A DNA stretch of 12,879 bases from Candidatus Njordarchaeota archaeon (GCA_029856625.1 JAHKLG010000026.1:1-12879), one strand, 5' to 3'. Shown: positions 1-6,343, counted from the stretch's first letter. The notes: a model not told the origin generated them from the letters alone. Numbers and translations: made by a program.

Positions 1-544
1 CGAGTTTCCTAACGAGAAAGGATTACTTAAGTACGGTCGAGATTTTGCGACATTATTAAACGCATGTGGTAGAATGGATCATCCTGGCATTGGCTTAAGT
101 CTCATTATTAATGAGTTTAACATGGATGCCTATAATAAGGCTTTGAGCATTTATAAGCAGTATAAATACACAATCTCCAATATGTTATCTAGGATTAATG
201 ACTTATTAGAAAAGAGAGGAGCATTAGCCATAATAGATGGTCGAGAATTTATTAATGAAAAAATAGCTAGCCCAATTGCTTCGATTATATCTCAATCATT
301 AAATGAACCTACTATTGTAGTAGTATTAAGTAAATCAACGAATGACTATGTAAAAGTATCCATAAGAAGAACCTCTCTTTTAGAAAATATAGACGTTAGA
401 AGAATCTTGGAGAAAACATTATCTAATCTTCCAGATGCTTATTACGGCGGCCATGAGGCTGCCGCAGGGGCTTATATTCCTAATGAAAAAGTTGATAAAT
501 TCATAGCAGACCTTGATAAAGCTCTAAATCTGGATAGATCCTAA
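1..544 (+). CDS. RecJ-like DHH-family exonuclease, C-terminal part (5' end outside window)
   Basis: The frame is open from base 2 to the TAA at 542-544, so the gene began before the window and only its last 180 codons are here. The visible part is the DHHA1 region of archaeal RecJ-like single-strand exonucleases. The stretch coded at about 38-100, with residues NACGRMDHPGIGL, is a typical family signature. The GGH motif at 446-454, followed by EAAAGA, is the DHHA1 nucleic-acid-binding motif. The N-terminal DHH catalytic metal motifs would lie upstream. Archaeal RecJ homologues degrade single-stranded DNA or RNA, and one branch (GAN/Cdc45-like) joins GINS and MCM at the fork. A branch next to pcc1 is more likely the general RecJ-type nuclease. 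It lies 11 bases before pcc1 on the same strand, so co-transcription is likely. The ATG at base 74 is internal, not the start. Confidence 0.85.
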   Translation, partial: EFPNEKGLLKYGRDFATLLNACGRMDHPGIGLSLIINEFNMDAYNKALSIYKQYKYTISNMLSRINDLLEKRGALAIIDGREFINEKIASPIASIISQSLNEPTIVVVLSKSTNDYVKVSIRRTSLLENIDVRRILEKTLSNLPDAYYGGHEAAAGAYIPNEKVDKFIADLDKALNLDRS

Positions 545-555
545 TAGGGTTCAAC

Positions 556-858
556 ATGATTAATCCAGAAATCGTAATTAAGGTTACCATAATGATCCCA
601 TTTCAGGATAAAAAAGAACTAATCTCAGTACACGCCGCTACTTCTATTGAAAATAGATTAGCACCTCTAGGCATCGAGATTTCTCAGACCTTCTCTAAAA
701 ATCAACTAATCTTTTATTTAGAGGCAACGCTCGGTAATAAAAATCCTAGACTTAAATTAGAGAGCATAAGAAGAACACTTGATGATTTTCTAAACTCACT
801 GGTAGTTTCTCTTGAGGCATTACTAACATTAAAAGACCGAGGGCTAAAGAATGAGTGA
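556..858 (+). CDS. pcc1: KEOPS complex subunit Pcc1
   Basis: This 100-residue protein has the size and layout of archaeal Pcc1: an N-terminal beta strand (INPEIVIKVTIMIPF), a short helix, a strand pair around residues 35-60, then a long helix with the hallmark S-I-R-R-T-L-D-D-F-L pattern (about residues 73-82) and a hydrophobic end. Pcc1 is the dimerising subunit of KEOPS, the complex that, with Kae1, Bud32 and Cgi121, places threonylcarbamoyl on A37 of ANN-decoding tRNAs. The other KEOPS subunits are not in the window. It starts 11 bases after the RecJ-like gene, with AGGGTT about 8 bases before the ATG, and its end overlaps the next gene by 8 bases. It is thus the middle gene of an operon. 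The family call rests on the pattern and the neighbours because Pcc1 sequences are short and divergent. Confidence 0.78.
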   Translation: MINPEIVIKVTIMIPFQDKKELISVHAATSIENRLAPLGIEISQTFSKNQLIFYLEATLGNKNPRLKLESIRRTLDDFLNSLVVSLEALLTLKDRGLKNE

Positions 859-2020
859 ATATACTTTTTATGTCACTGTCGAAAGAGGTGCTGAGGATCT
901 TGTCGCAAAGGATCTCTTGGAAAACTTCCGAGGCATTGAAATATTGAGAGAGAAAGAGTTTCGTGGTAAGGTATTTTTCAGGGGAAGAGAAGAACATATT
1001 TTTCTAATGAACTTCTCGGCACGCTCCATAAATAGATTAATACTCGTGTTGTTGCATACAAGGAATATTGGAAGTCTTAACTTGATCTATAAACATATTA
1101 AGGAGATCGAATGGTCTTCCTATATAGATGCTGAACAGACGTTTGCTGTAAAAGCTACTAGAGTTGGGAGCCATAATTTTACATCCCTTGATATAGCTCG
1201 AGTATCTGGATCAGCAATAATCGAGGCTTTTCAGGAAGAAACTGGCAGGAGGTTAAGAGTGAATCTAAGTAAACCAGATGTCGTAGTGCATGTGGAAATG
1301 ATTAACGATCATTTATTGGTTGGGATTGATACTACAGGGCCTTCTCTTCATATGCGCAGATATCGAGTTTATAATCATCCAATGCCTCTAAAAGCAACTC
1401 TAGCCTACTTATTAGTTCGGTTATCTGGCTGGAATCCTAATGAAGAGAAATTGCTTGACCCGATGTGTGGTGGAGGTACTATTCCGATAGAGGCTGCTTT
1501 ATGGGCTAGGAATATACCTATCAATAGGTTCCGTAAGAATGAATACCTTTTTTATAATCTTAAGTTTCTTCATTTAGAAAAAGCAGAAAAAATTGCTAAG
1601 CAACTTCTTTCTAAGGAAACGCGTAAGGAATTGCATCTTCTTGGAATGGATATATCTGAAGAACATATTAAAGGGGCTAGAATGAATGCTAAGAATGCCT
1701 TAGTAGCTGATACAATTATTTTTACTCAGGGTGATGCTCGCCTACTTGATAAACAATTCTCCTCCGAAAGCATAAACGTAATAGTTACCAATCCCCCTTA
1801 TAATTTAAGACCACGATTAAAACTATACGATCTTTATGAGAAATTCTTAGCTGCTGCATGGAAAATATTAGCTGACAGAGGCAGAATGGTAATTATCACA
1901 TCTGAAAGAAAACTTCTAATCCGAATATTACGAAATATCAATGCACATTTTCAATTGTATAATGTGTTTAGATACGGAAGTCTTAATACAGGTATCTTTC
2001 TGATCAAAAAACATTCATAA
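851..2020 (+). CDS. trm14: THUMP-domain tRNA (guanine-N2) methyltransferase, Trm14/TrmN type
   Basis: This 389-residue protein has an N-terminal ferredoxin-like plus THUMP region (to about residue 165, including NLSKPDVVVHVEM) and a C-terminal Rossmann methyltransferase. The SAM-binding motif I is DPMCGGGT at residues 203-210 (from base 1457). Motif IV is NPPY at residues 314-317 (from base 1790), the form used by enzymes that methylate exocyclic amino groups. An acidic motif follows at LGMDISEEHI. This combination matches archaeal Trm14, which makes m2G at position 6 of tRNA, and the related bacterial RlmL N-terminal half and TrmN. Trm11 (m2G10) usually has DPPY instead, so Trm14 is the better call. 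The ATG overlaps the end of pcc1 by 8 bases, so the two are translationally linked in a tRNA-modification operon. The gene ends 16 bases from the convergent winged-helix gene. Confidence 0.82.
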   Translation: MSEYTFYVTVERGAEDLVAKDLLENFRGIEILREKEFRGKVFFRGREEHIFLMNFSARSINRLILVLLHTRNIGSLNLIYKHIKEIEWSSYIDAEQTFAVKATRVGSHNFTSLDIARVSGSAIIEAFQEETGRRLRVNLSKPDVVVHVEMINDHLLVGIDTTGPSLHMRRYRVYNHPMPLKATLAYLLVRLSGWNPNEEKLLDPMCGGGTIPIEAALWARNIPINRFRKNEYLFYNLKFLHLEKAEKIAKQLLSKETRKELHLLGMDISEEHIKGARMNAKNALVADTIIFTQGDARLLDKQFSSESINVIVTNPPYNLRPRLKLYDLYEKFLAAAWKILADRGRMVIITSERKLLIRILRNINAHFQLYNVFRYGSLNTGIFLIKKHS

Positions 2021-2036
2021 AACGATTAAGGAGATA

Positions 2037-2330
2037 TTAAGCATTATTTCCCTCAATTTCTCCCCATACTTTAAATAGGTACACAAGAGACTGAACTTTT
2101 GGATCATCCTTGTTTAACTCATATATCCTAAACCGGCTAATCTCGTATTCTTTTATAATCCCCGCGTCTACCAGCGTTTTGATATATTCTTTCAATGTAT
2201 TATAGTTCAATCTTACGGCTCTTCTAAGCTCACTAAAGGTAATAAACTCTCTTTTTATGAAGAGTTTAAGCATACGGATCTTATTTCTAGCACCTAAAAT
2301 GTCTTCTAAGGATATTTTACCCCCTTCCAA
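2037..2330 (-). CDS. Small winged-helix DNA-binding protein downstream of orc1/cdc6
   Basis: This 97-residue protein starts at a TTG (2328-2330) 6 bases after the orc1/cdc6 stop. A GAGGAG about 9 bases upstream can act as ribosome binding site. Residues 10-75 read as a winged helix: a first helix (ILGARNKIRMLKLFI), a helix-turn-helix (TFSELRRAVRLNYNTLKEYIKTLVDAG) and a wing (IIKEYEISRFRIYEL). No metal-binding or effector domain is visible. The size suggests an ArsR/MarR-like transcription regulator or a DNA-binding accessory protein. Because it shares an operon with the replication initiator, it may regulate orc1 expression or act at the same DNA; this is inference from position only. The specific family is not recognised. 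Confidence 0.75.
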   Translation of the reverse strand: MEGGKISLEDILGARNKIRMLKLFIKREFITFSELRRAVRLNYNTLKEYIKTLVDAGIIKEYEISRFRIYELNKDDPKVQSLVYLFKVWGEIEGNNA

Positions 2331-2336
2331 TTCTCT

Positions 2337-3548
2337 CTACTCCTCTAATATTTTTAGAATCCTATCCTCCAGCGACCCAAGTGGAACATTTATACTTATC
2401 CGCGTAGAGCGCCCTCTTTGTCCCTTGCCCGATACTTCGATTTGTATTATCCCTCTGAGCTCATATCCTAATTCCTTAAGATACTTGATGAGCTGTGTTG
2501 TTCTTCGTGGTCTTTCTCCGTATTCCTCGCAAGTAATACGATAAATTTTTTCAACATCAACCCTGGTTACAAAGCCTCCATTTTTCCTTTTCAGAGCTCT
2601 TACTATGGCGAGAAGTAAAACTAACTTGTGTCTATCCAATGATAGTAAGAATTCGGGGTCAAAACGCGGCATTGTGGGATGCCTACTTAAAATAAGCCTA
2701 ACATGCTCAGCTCCTAGGAAGCCATCATTACGCTTCTCAGCCAATCTACCAGCATCTTTGAGAATATCTATAGCTATTCTGGCATTTCCTCCTTGCTGCT
2801 CTGCTACATAAGTTGCTATTAACTCTAAGGCATCATCTGATACGGATCCGTTTAAAAAAGCTAATGAAGCTCTGTACCTTAATATTTCAAAGAGATCATC
2901 TTTGTCATACCTTCTAAGTCTGAGTTCATTCTTCATAAAAGAGATTCTTGTAGGTTTATCAATCCATTGAGGATTATATAGGGAGGACTCATCATGACTT
3001 GCAATGATAGCGAGAACCCCTATCTTAATTTTCACATAATTAGCTGTCTTTTCGGAAAATCTTGAAAGATTATATAATAATTCACCTGCCTTCTCCCCTT
3101 CCTGTCCCCAGAAGAGAGAGCCTAGCTCATCAAGAATGATCAGTGCATTTCTTTTCTTCTCGGAAAGAATTTCTAAAAAAACATTAAATAAATCAAATCT
3201 TGACAACCCCCTCCTCGGAACAGAGGGTGCTACGTGCTTTACAAGTTCTCCTAGTACCATATATACTCTTCTGCTTAACCTACAGTTAACATATGCTCCC
3301 AAGATTCTTTTCTGAAGATTTTTTTCAAGATCCCTTAAAACTCTTTTAGAAAGAACTGTTTTGCCTATTCCTGGATCCCCAATAATTACCCATGAAGTAA
3401 ATAGCTCGCTTGAGCTATAAAATTCCATAAACGCTTCTCTCAATCGCAGTCTCTCTTCTTCTCTTCTAGGTAAGTCATCTGGAACAAAATCATGCTCAAG
3501 AGTTTCTGGTCTCAATAGGATACGTTTCGCGCTCAAACAAGGCCCCAT
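2337..3548 (-). CDS. orc1/cdc6: Orc1/Cdc6-type AAA+ replication initiator, divergent
   Basis: This 403-residue protein has the normal length and domain order of archaeal Orc1/Cdc6. The N-terminal lead is ILLRPETLEHDFVPDDLPRREEE, a close match to the usual start. Walker A is GDPGIGKT (residues 57-64) and Walker B is ALIILDELG (DE at 140-141). The sensor-2 region is GGNARIAID (253-261, Arg257). A winged-helix DNA-binding domain spans about residues 300-403. These proteins bind origin recognition boxes and load MCM. Two conserved spots are unusual: the sensor-1 region reads IASHDE where the family usually has an Asn (SND), and the box VII Arg (DPRV.SS) is replaced by Gln in NPQW. It may be a divergent paralogue rather than the main initiator. 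It is transcribed divergently from the Gins51-like gene and followed by a winged-helix gene. Confidence 0.9.
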   Translation of the reverse strand: MGPCLSAKRILLRPETLEHDFVPDDLPRREEERLRLREAFMEFYSSSELFTSWVIIGDPGIGKTVLSKRVLRDLEKNLQKRILGAYVNCRLSRRVYMVLGELVKHVAPSVPRRGLSRFDLFNVFLEILSEKKRNALIILDELGSLFWGQEGEKAGELLYNLSRFSEKTANYVKIKIGVLAIIASHDESSLYNPQWIDKPTRISFMKNELRLRRYDKDDLFEILRYRASLAFLNGSVSDDALELIATYVAEQQGGNARIAIDILKDAGRLAEKRNDGFLGAEHVRLILSRHPTMPRFDPEFLLSLDRHKLVLLLAIVRALKRKNGGFVTRVDVEKIYRITCEEYGERPRRTTQLIKYLKELGYELRGIIQIEVSGKGQRGRSTRISINVPLGSLEDRILKILEE

Positions 3549-3590
3549 CTTAATTCATTTCCATCAAACTATGTACAAAAAGAACCTTAC

Positions 3591-3600
3591 ATTATTAAAA
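3591..3600 (-). promoter_or_regulatory. Predicted TATA box for orc1/cdc6
   Basis: On the minus strand this reads TTTTAATAAT, a reasonable archaeal TATA element, about 45 bases upstream of the orc1 ATG. Transcription would start near 3570 and leave a leader of about 20 bases. The call is based on sequence only. Confidence 0.45.
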
Positions 3601-3610
3601 GCAAAATATC

Positions 3611-3620
3611 ATATATAAAA
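3611..3620 (+). promoter_or_regulatory. Predicted TATA box for the Gins51-like gene
   Basis: ATATATAAAA is a strong archaeal TATA element. Transcription would start about 25 bases on, near 3642, giving a leader of about 25 bases before the TTG at 3667. The element lies between the two copies of the direct repeat, so binding at the repeat could control both divergent promoters. Confidence 0.5.
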
Positions 3621-3666
3621 CACACCATGTACATTCTAAGAACCAAAAATGTGTCAGTGAGAAAAA

Positions 3667-4266
3667 TTGAACTCGGAAATAGTTAGGAAGTTAATAAACC
3701 TATGGTTAACAGAAATAAATTCAACAGAGCTTGAAAAAATATCTGCTGAGGAGCTCAGGAATATCATGAAAATACTAAAAGAGAAGAAAAAGGAATTGTT
3801 AAAAATGCCTGATAATATTTCAAAAGAGCTAATTATGAAGGAAATCACTATCCTCGAAACAGTCCTAGGTGACTTATTAGAAATAAGATTAATGAAAATA
3901 ATAGGTATGCTATTTGAGTCTACTAAGCAGGAAAACCTTCTTCCTCATGAAAAATTCTTCCTAAATAAACTTATAGAGCTTTGGAAAACTTCAATTAGAC
4001 TCGCTTATGAGAAAGAATTATTAAGCCAGAAACCGATTGAAACTCTGACGAGGATTCAAAACATTCCAGCTCTTCCAACAAGAAGAATTAATACAGCACT
4101 CGTTCTTCTGCATAAGAAAATAGATAACTTTGTCTCAACCAACTTACATATTTACAGAGGCCTTACCGCTAATGATATAATCGCAGTCACTAATGATGAT
4201 TTAAAAACTTTCTCAGAAAAAGAAGCCTCGGTGATCTATTTAAGCAAAAAAGAAAACAATAAGTAA
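3667..4266 (+). CDS. gins51: GINS complex subunit, probable Gins51 (Gins15)
   Basis: This 199-residue protein starts at a TTG (3667). An in-frame TGA at 3658-3660 rules out an earlier start. A helical A domain (about 1-115) includes the family-like run DLLEIRLMKII and LLPHEKFFLNKL. A small C-terminal B domain (about 145-195) has a strand (NTALVLLHKKIDNFV), then LHIYRGLTANDIIAV and a final helix and strand. It corresponds in order to archaeal Gins51, where the B domain usually reads YGPF..GD. The typical YGPF is changed to YRGL here. GINS binds MCM and the Cdc45/RecJ homologue in the replicative CMG helicase. Its position next to orc1/cdc6, divergently transcribed, supports a replication role. 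Overall similarity is visible but diverged, so the family call is probable, not certain. Confidence 0.7.
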   Translation: MNSEIVRKLINLWLTEINSTELEKISAEELRNIMKILKEKKKELLKMPDNISKELIMKEITILETVLGDLLEIRLMKIIGMLFESTKQENLLPHEKFFLNKLIELWKTSIRLAYEKELLSQKPIETLTRIQNIPALPTRRINTALVLLHKKIDNFVSTNLHIYRGLTANDIIAVTNDDLKTFSEKEASVIYLSKKENNK

Positions 4267-4489
4267 ATGACCAATGGTTAGCTGGATATTTTGGATGCTT
4301 TTTGTTTGCTATATAATGAGTCCCCTCCGAAGCCTTATGGCATGCTTTGTGCTTCATTAGAAGGAGATAGATTCGTTACTAGAACCGATACCAGGATTTT
4401 ATTTTAAAGCCTCTCCAGTTTTGATCCCACCATCAGGGTGCTTATTAGCTAGCACAATGCTCAAAAAAGTTTTTAAAATCGCAGACTGA
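4267..4489 (+). pseudogene. Possible broken small coding sequence of unknown function
   Basis: No intact gene covers 4267-4611. Right after the gins51 stop, an ATG (4267) runs MTNG into a TAG (4279-4281). The same frame is then open for 41 codons (4282-4404), with protein-like content such as ESPPKPYGMLCASLEGDR and FVTRTDTR, ending at a TAA (4405-4407) in the run ATTTTATTTTAAA. Skipping one base there opens the next frame: FYFKASPVLIPPSG, then CLLASTMLKKVFKIAD to a TGA at 4487-4489. Together they would make a protein of about 70 residues with one nonsense codon and one frameshift. I do not recognise the family. Chance open frames in non-coding DNA are the alternative. A different overlapping frame (4274, 28 codons) is a weaker candidate. 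Confidence 0.35.
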
Positions 4490-4611
4490 GAAACGGTTAT
4501 TGGTTACGTATGAAAATAAATATGTAATTATACATTGCAATTAAGATAAGATATCTTTTTAGTCGATAGAAAATCCCTAACTGACTATGGGAGCATTTAA
4601 GGCGCTTCAGA
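4490..4611. other. AT-rich intergenic stretch upstream of the first Roadblock gene
   Basis: This 122-base stretch is very AT-rich from about 4508 to 4576. It holds a small inverted repeat, ATGTA-ATTA-TACAT (4522-4535), and a perfect 10-base palindrome, AAGATATCTT (4548-4557). It must contain the promoter of the gene at 4612, but no convincing TATA box stands out. It could also act as an easily melted element if the orc1 locus is an origin. I see no RNA gene here. Confidence 0.4.
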
Positions 4612-5103
4612 ATGCTAACCTTAAGGCTTCAATCAATATATAAGAATATAACTAAGAGCTTAAATGAAATATTAGCTCTGGATGAAAATATTATAGCCGC
4701 CATAATTTCTAACTTATCGGGTATGTTAATAGCGTACGCTGCAAGAGAGAACTATCAAGAAAAAGTACTGAAAGTTTCTGGGCTTATAGAAGGATTGGCT
4801 GCCACATTAGCTGCTATCTATGGTGCCGCATCGGTAGCTGGGAATGATACTAAGCTTTCTAAGACGAGAATTATACTCATAGAATATGAGAAAGGGAATC
4901 TGATAATATGTAACATAGGAAAAAACAGCGTATTGGCTATAATAACGAATGAAAACGCCACATTAGGCGTTATCAGAATGATTGCGAAGAGGTATAGTGA
5001 AAAAATAGAGCCTTTGCTTAGCGAACTCGATGAGCTAATAGATAAAGAGATAATAGCTACAGAAACTCGACGCGAAATAGGAAGAGAACTTAATGAAATG
5101 TAA
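4612..5103 (+). CDS. Roadblock/LC7 domain protein
   Basis: This 163-residue protein has the Roadblock/LC7 fold pattern across residues 15-130. It begins with a helix (SLNEILALDENII), then a strand pair (AAIISNLSGMLIAYAA) and a long central helix (VLKVSGLIEGLAATLAAIYGA). Next come paired strands (KTRIILIEYEKGNLIICNI, SVLAIITN) and a final helix (TLGVIRMIAKRYSEKI). The C-terminal 35 residues are acidic and helical, beyond the usual domain. Roadblock proteins are small dimers that regulate Ras/MglA-type GTPases in other organisms, but no GTPase is encoded here. The ATG has AAGGCG about 9 bases upstream as a weak ribosome binding site. The gene is convergent with RIO1, with only 11 bases between the stops. 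Its cellular role is not known. Confidence 0.75.
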   Translation: MLTLRLQSIYKNITKSLNEILALDENIIAAIISNLSGMLIAYAARENYQEKVLKVSGLIEGLAATLAAIYGAASVAGNDTKLSKTRIILIEYEKGNLIICNIGKNSVLAIITNENATLGVIRMIAKRYSEKIEPLLSELDELIDKEIIATETRREIGRELNEM

Positions 5104-5114
5104 TTCTTTAATTC

Positions 5115-5921
5115 TCATTTAACAAAATGTTTAATGATATAATCGGGTTCCTTTCCTGTTATCCGTTTATATAATTCGTCCGGAGAAGGGAGTTCATCAA
5201 GAAATGCACTGAAGTAGCTAACTATGTAATAGAGATCCCTATAAAGGAATCTTAATGCATACTCATGACTTATTCTAACTCCTTGTGCCATGTCAATTAT
5301 GTAAGCAATTCCATTATGATAGAGAATATTATATGGACTCAAATCAGCATGCACTATCTTTGCCTTTTTGTAAAGGGTTTCTATATCATTAATCAGTGTT
5401 TCGAATACTTTTTCTGGATTCTCGATCTCTGTTACATCCTTTAGCTGAGGCGCTGGTGTTCCATTTTTCCCAATAAACTCCATAACTACTATATTTCTGC
5501 ATATCGCAATAGGCCTTGGAACATGTACTCCCGCATCCCATGCTAGTTTCAGATTTTTAAATTCTCTTCTCGCCCATCCCCATTTAGCTTTAATGGGACT
5601 TTTAAATTTGCCAAACCTCTTGTCTCCGAGGGTATATATCTCTATCCTCTTAAATCTAGAAGTATGAATTCGGTATATTTTCACCGCTAAATCTTCGTCC
5701 TTGGGGGATTTGGCATAAAAAACATCTGCTTCCTTACCAGTAGAGACAACCCAATATAAGTCCTCAATTACTTTTCTTCGTTTAAGAATCTCCACTGCTT
5801 CAAGGGTCTTTACATCGAAAACTCCTTCCCAAACTTCCCGATACTCCTTCCCCTTTAGTAATCGGTCGCTCTTTGTTGGTTCTCGAAGTTCTTCCTCAAA
5901 GAAGTCTTCATTATCACTCAA
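5115..5921 (-). CDS. rio1: RIO1-type serine protein kinase
   Basis: This 268-residue protein has the full RIO1 layout. The ATP-binding loop is STGKEADVF (residues 60-68), the characteristic RIO1 form. Lys81 in LAVKIY is the phosphate-anchoring lysine. The catalytic loop is HADLSPYN (191-198; Asp193, Asn198) and the metal-binding Asp210 lies in IIDMAQGV, the RIO equivalent of DFG. RIO1 acts as a kinase/ATPase in the last steps of small-subunit maturation, which fits its place next to aIF1A. The start is a TTG (5919-5921), preferred because GGTGA (5928-5932) sits 6 bases upstream and the protein length is right. It follows aIF1A after 13 bases, so the two are co-transcribed. The N-terminal 25 residues are acidic and probably flexible. 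Confidence 0.93.
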   Translation of the reverse strand: MSDNEDFFEEELREPTKSDRLLKGKEYREVWEGVFDVKTLEAVEILKRRKVIEDLYWVVSTGKEADVFYAKSPKDEDLAVKIYRIHTSRFKRIEIYTLGDKRFGKFKSPIKAKWGWARREFKNLKLAWDAGVHVPRPIAICRNIVVMEFIGKNGTPAPQLKDVTEIENPEKVFETLINDIETLYKKAKIVHADLSPYNILYHNGIAYIIDMAQGVRISHEYALRFLYRDLYYIVSYFSAFLDELPSPDELYKRITGKEPDYIIKHFVK

Positions 5922-5927
5922 TAAGAG

Positions 5928-5932
5928 TCACC
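5928..5932 (-). promoter_or_regulatory. Shine-Dalgarno site fixing the TTG start of rio1
   Basis: GGTGA on the minus strand, 6 bases before the TTG at 5921, lies directly after the aIF1A stop codon. It matches the archaeal anti-Shine-Dalgarno core and supports the TTG as the real start. Confidence 0.6.
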
Positions 5933-5934
5933 AA

Positions 5935-6288
5935 TCATTGATATTCTTCTAATATGTCTTCAGGTATAAATTCGCGGAGAACCTTACCGTATTCTGATTT
6001 TAATAGCCACCTAACCTCGGATTTATCGTACTTATAAACAACATCTGCCCTAGTGTCTTCTTGAATCCCATACCAAGGACGAATTAGAATTATATCTCCC
6101 TCAAATATTCGGACCCTTCTCATCTTCCCTGGGATCCTTACTTTCCTTATTTTACCATCCGAACAACTAACCTCTAACCAAGAACCCCCCAATCTTCTGA
6201 GTACTAATCCGAATAGGTCTCCCTCACTCGGCAAAGTAATTTTAGATTTAATTATCTCCTCTATCTCTTCATCTCTTCTCCGAGACAT
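5935..6288 (-). CDS. eif1a: Translation initiation factor aIF1A
   Basis: This 117-residue protein matches archaeal/eukaryotic IF1A in length and order. A charged N-terminal tail (SRRRDEEIEEI) leads into an S1-like OB fold at about residues 20-95. It contains GDLFGLVLRRLGGSWLEVSC, DGKIRKVRIPGKMRRVRI and the hallmark EGDIILIRPWYG, followed by DTRADVVYKY and a helical tail (VRWLLKSEYGKV). aIF1A binds the A site of the small subunit and promotes initiator tRNA binding and scanning-like positioning. The ATG is preceded by GAGGT about 10 bases away. It has its own predicted TATA box and is followed by rio1, a common archaeal gene pair. It lies downstream of uL30 on the same strand, in the place where uL15 and SecY would normally be. 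Confidence 0.95.
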   Translation of the reverse strand: MSRRRDEEIEEIIKSKITLPSEGDLFGLVLRRLGGSWLEVSCSDGKIRKVRIPGKMRRVRIFEGDIILIRPWYGIQEDTRADVVYKYDKSEVRWLLKSEYGKVLREFIPEDILEEYQ

Positions 6289-6312
6289 TATGCTAAAACC
6301 TCACTTAGACTT

Positions 6313-6335
6313 ATGCATTAATATTGTGAATGCAT
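6313..6335. repeat. Inverted repeat at the aIF1A transcription start region
   Basis: ATGCATT (6313-6319) and AATGCAT (6329-6335) are exact inverted copies with a 9-base spacer. They fall about where transcription from the predicted TATA box would start, so they could be an operator, or a weak hairpin in the leader. This is inference from position. Confidence 0.35.
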
Positions 6336-6343
6336 GAAATAGT

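Larger units (their letters stand above)
3571..3644. repeat. Imperfect direct repeat between orc1 and gins51
   Basis: Two copies of the half-sites ATGTAC and AAGAACC occur in the same order: ATGTAC-AAA-AAGAACC at 3571-3586 and ATGTAC-ATTCT-AAGAACC at 3627-3644, 56 bases apart. They flank both predicted TATA boxes. They do not match the classic archaeal origin recognition box. They could be operator sites or lineage-specific initiator binding sites, or chance in AT-rich DNA. Confidence 0.5.

Noticed and set aside
752..997. Minus-strand open frame of 81 codons across pcc1 and trm14
   Set aside because: It lies opposite two well-supported genes and its translation has no recognisable domain; it is a shadow frame.
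2378..2389. CCAAGTGGAACA resembling part of an origin recognition box
   Set aside because: It lies inside the orc1 coding sequence near its 3' end, has no G-run on the expected side and occurs once.
4274..4360. 28-codon hydrophobic plus-strand frame MVSWIFWMLF...
   Set aside because: It overlaps the more protein-like frame, has no ribosome binding site and ends early.
4331..4400. Possible tRNA or C/D-box RNA in the gap after gins51
   Set aside because: No T-loop GGTTCGAAT pattern, no acceptor stem pairing and no paired C and D boxes could be found by eye.
4267..4489. TAG at 4279 read through as pyrrolysine
   Set aside because: The following frame is also broken by a frameshift, no pylT-type signal is seen, and the product is not a known pyrrolysine protein.
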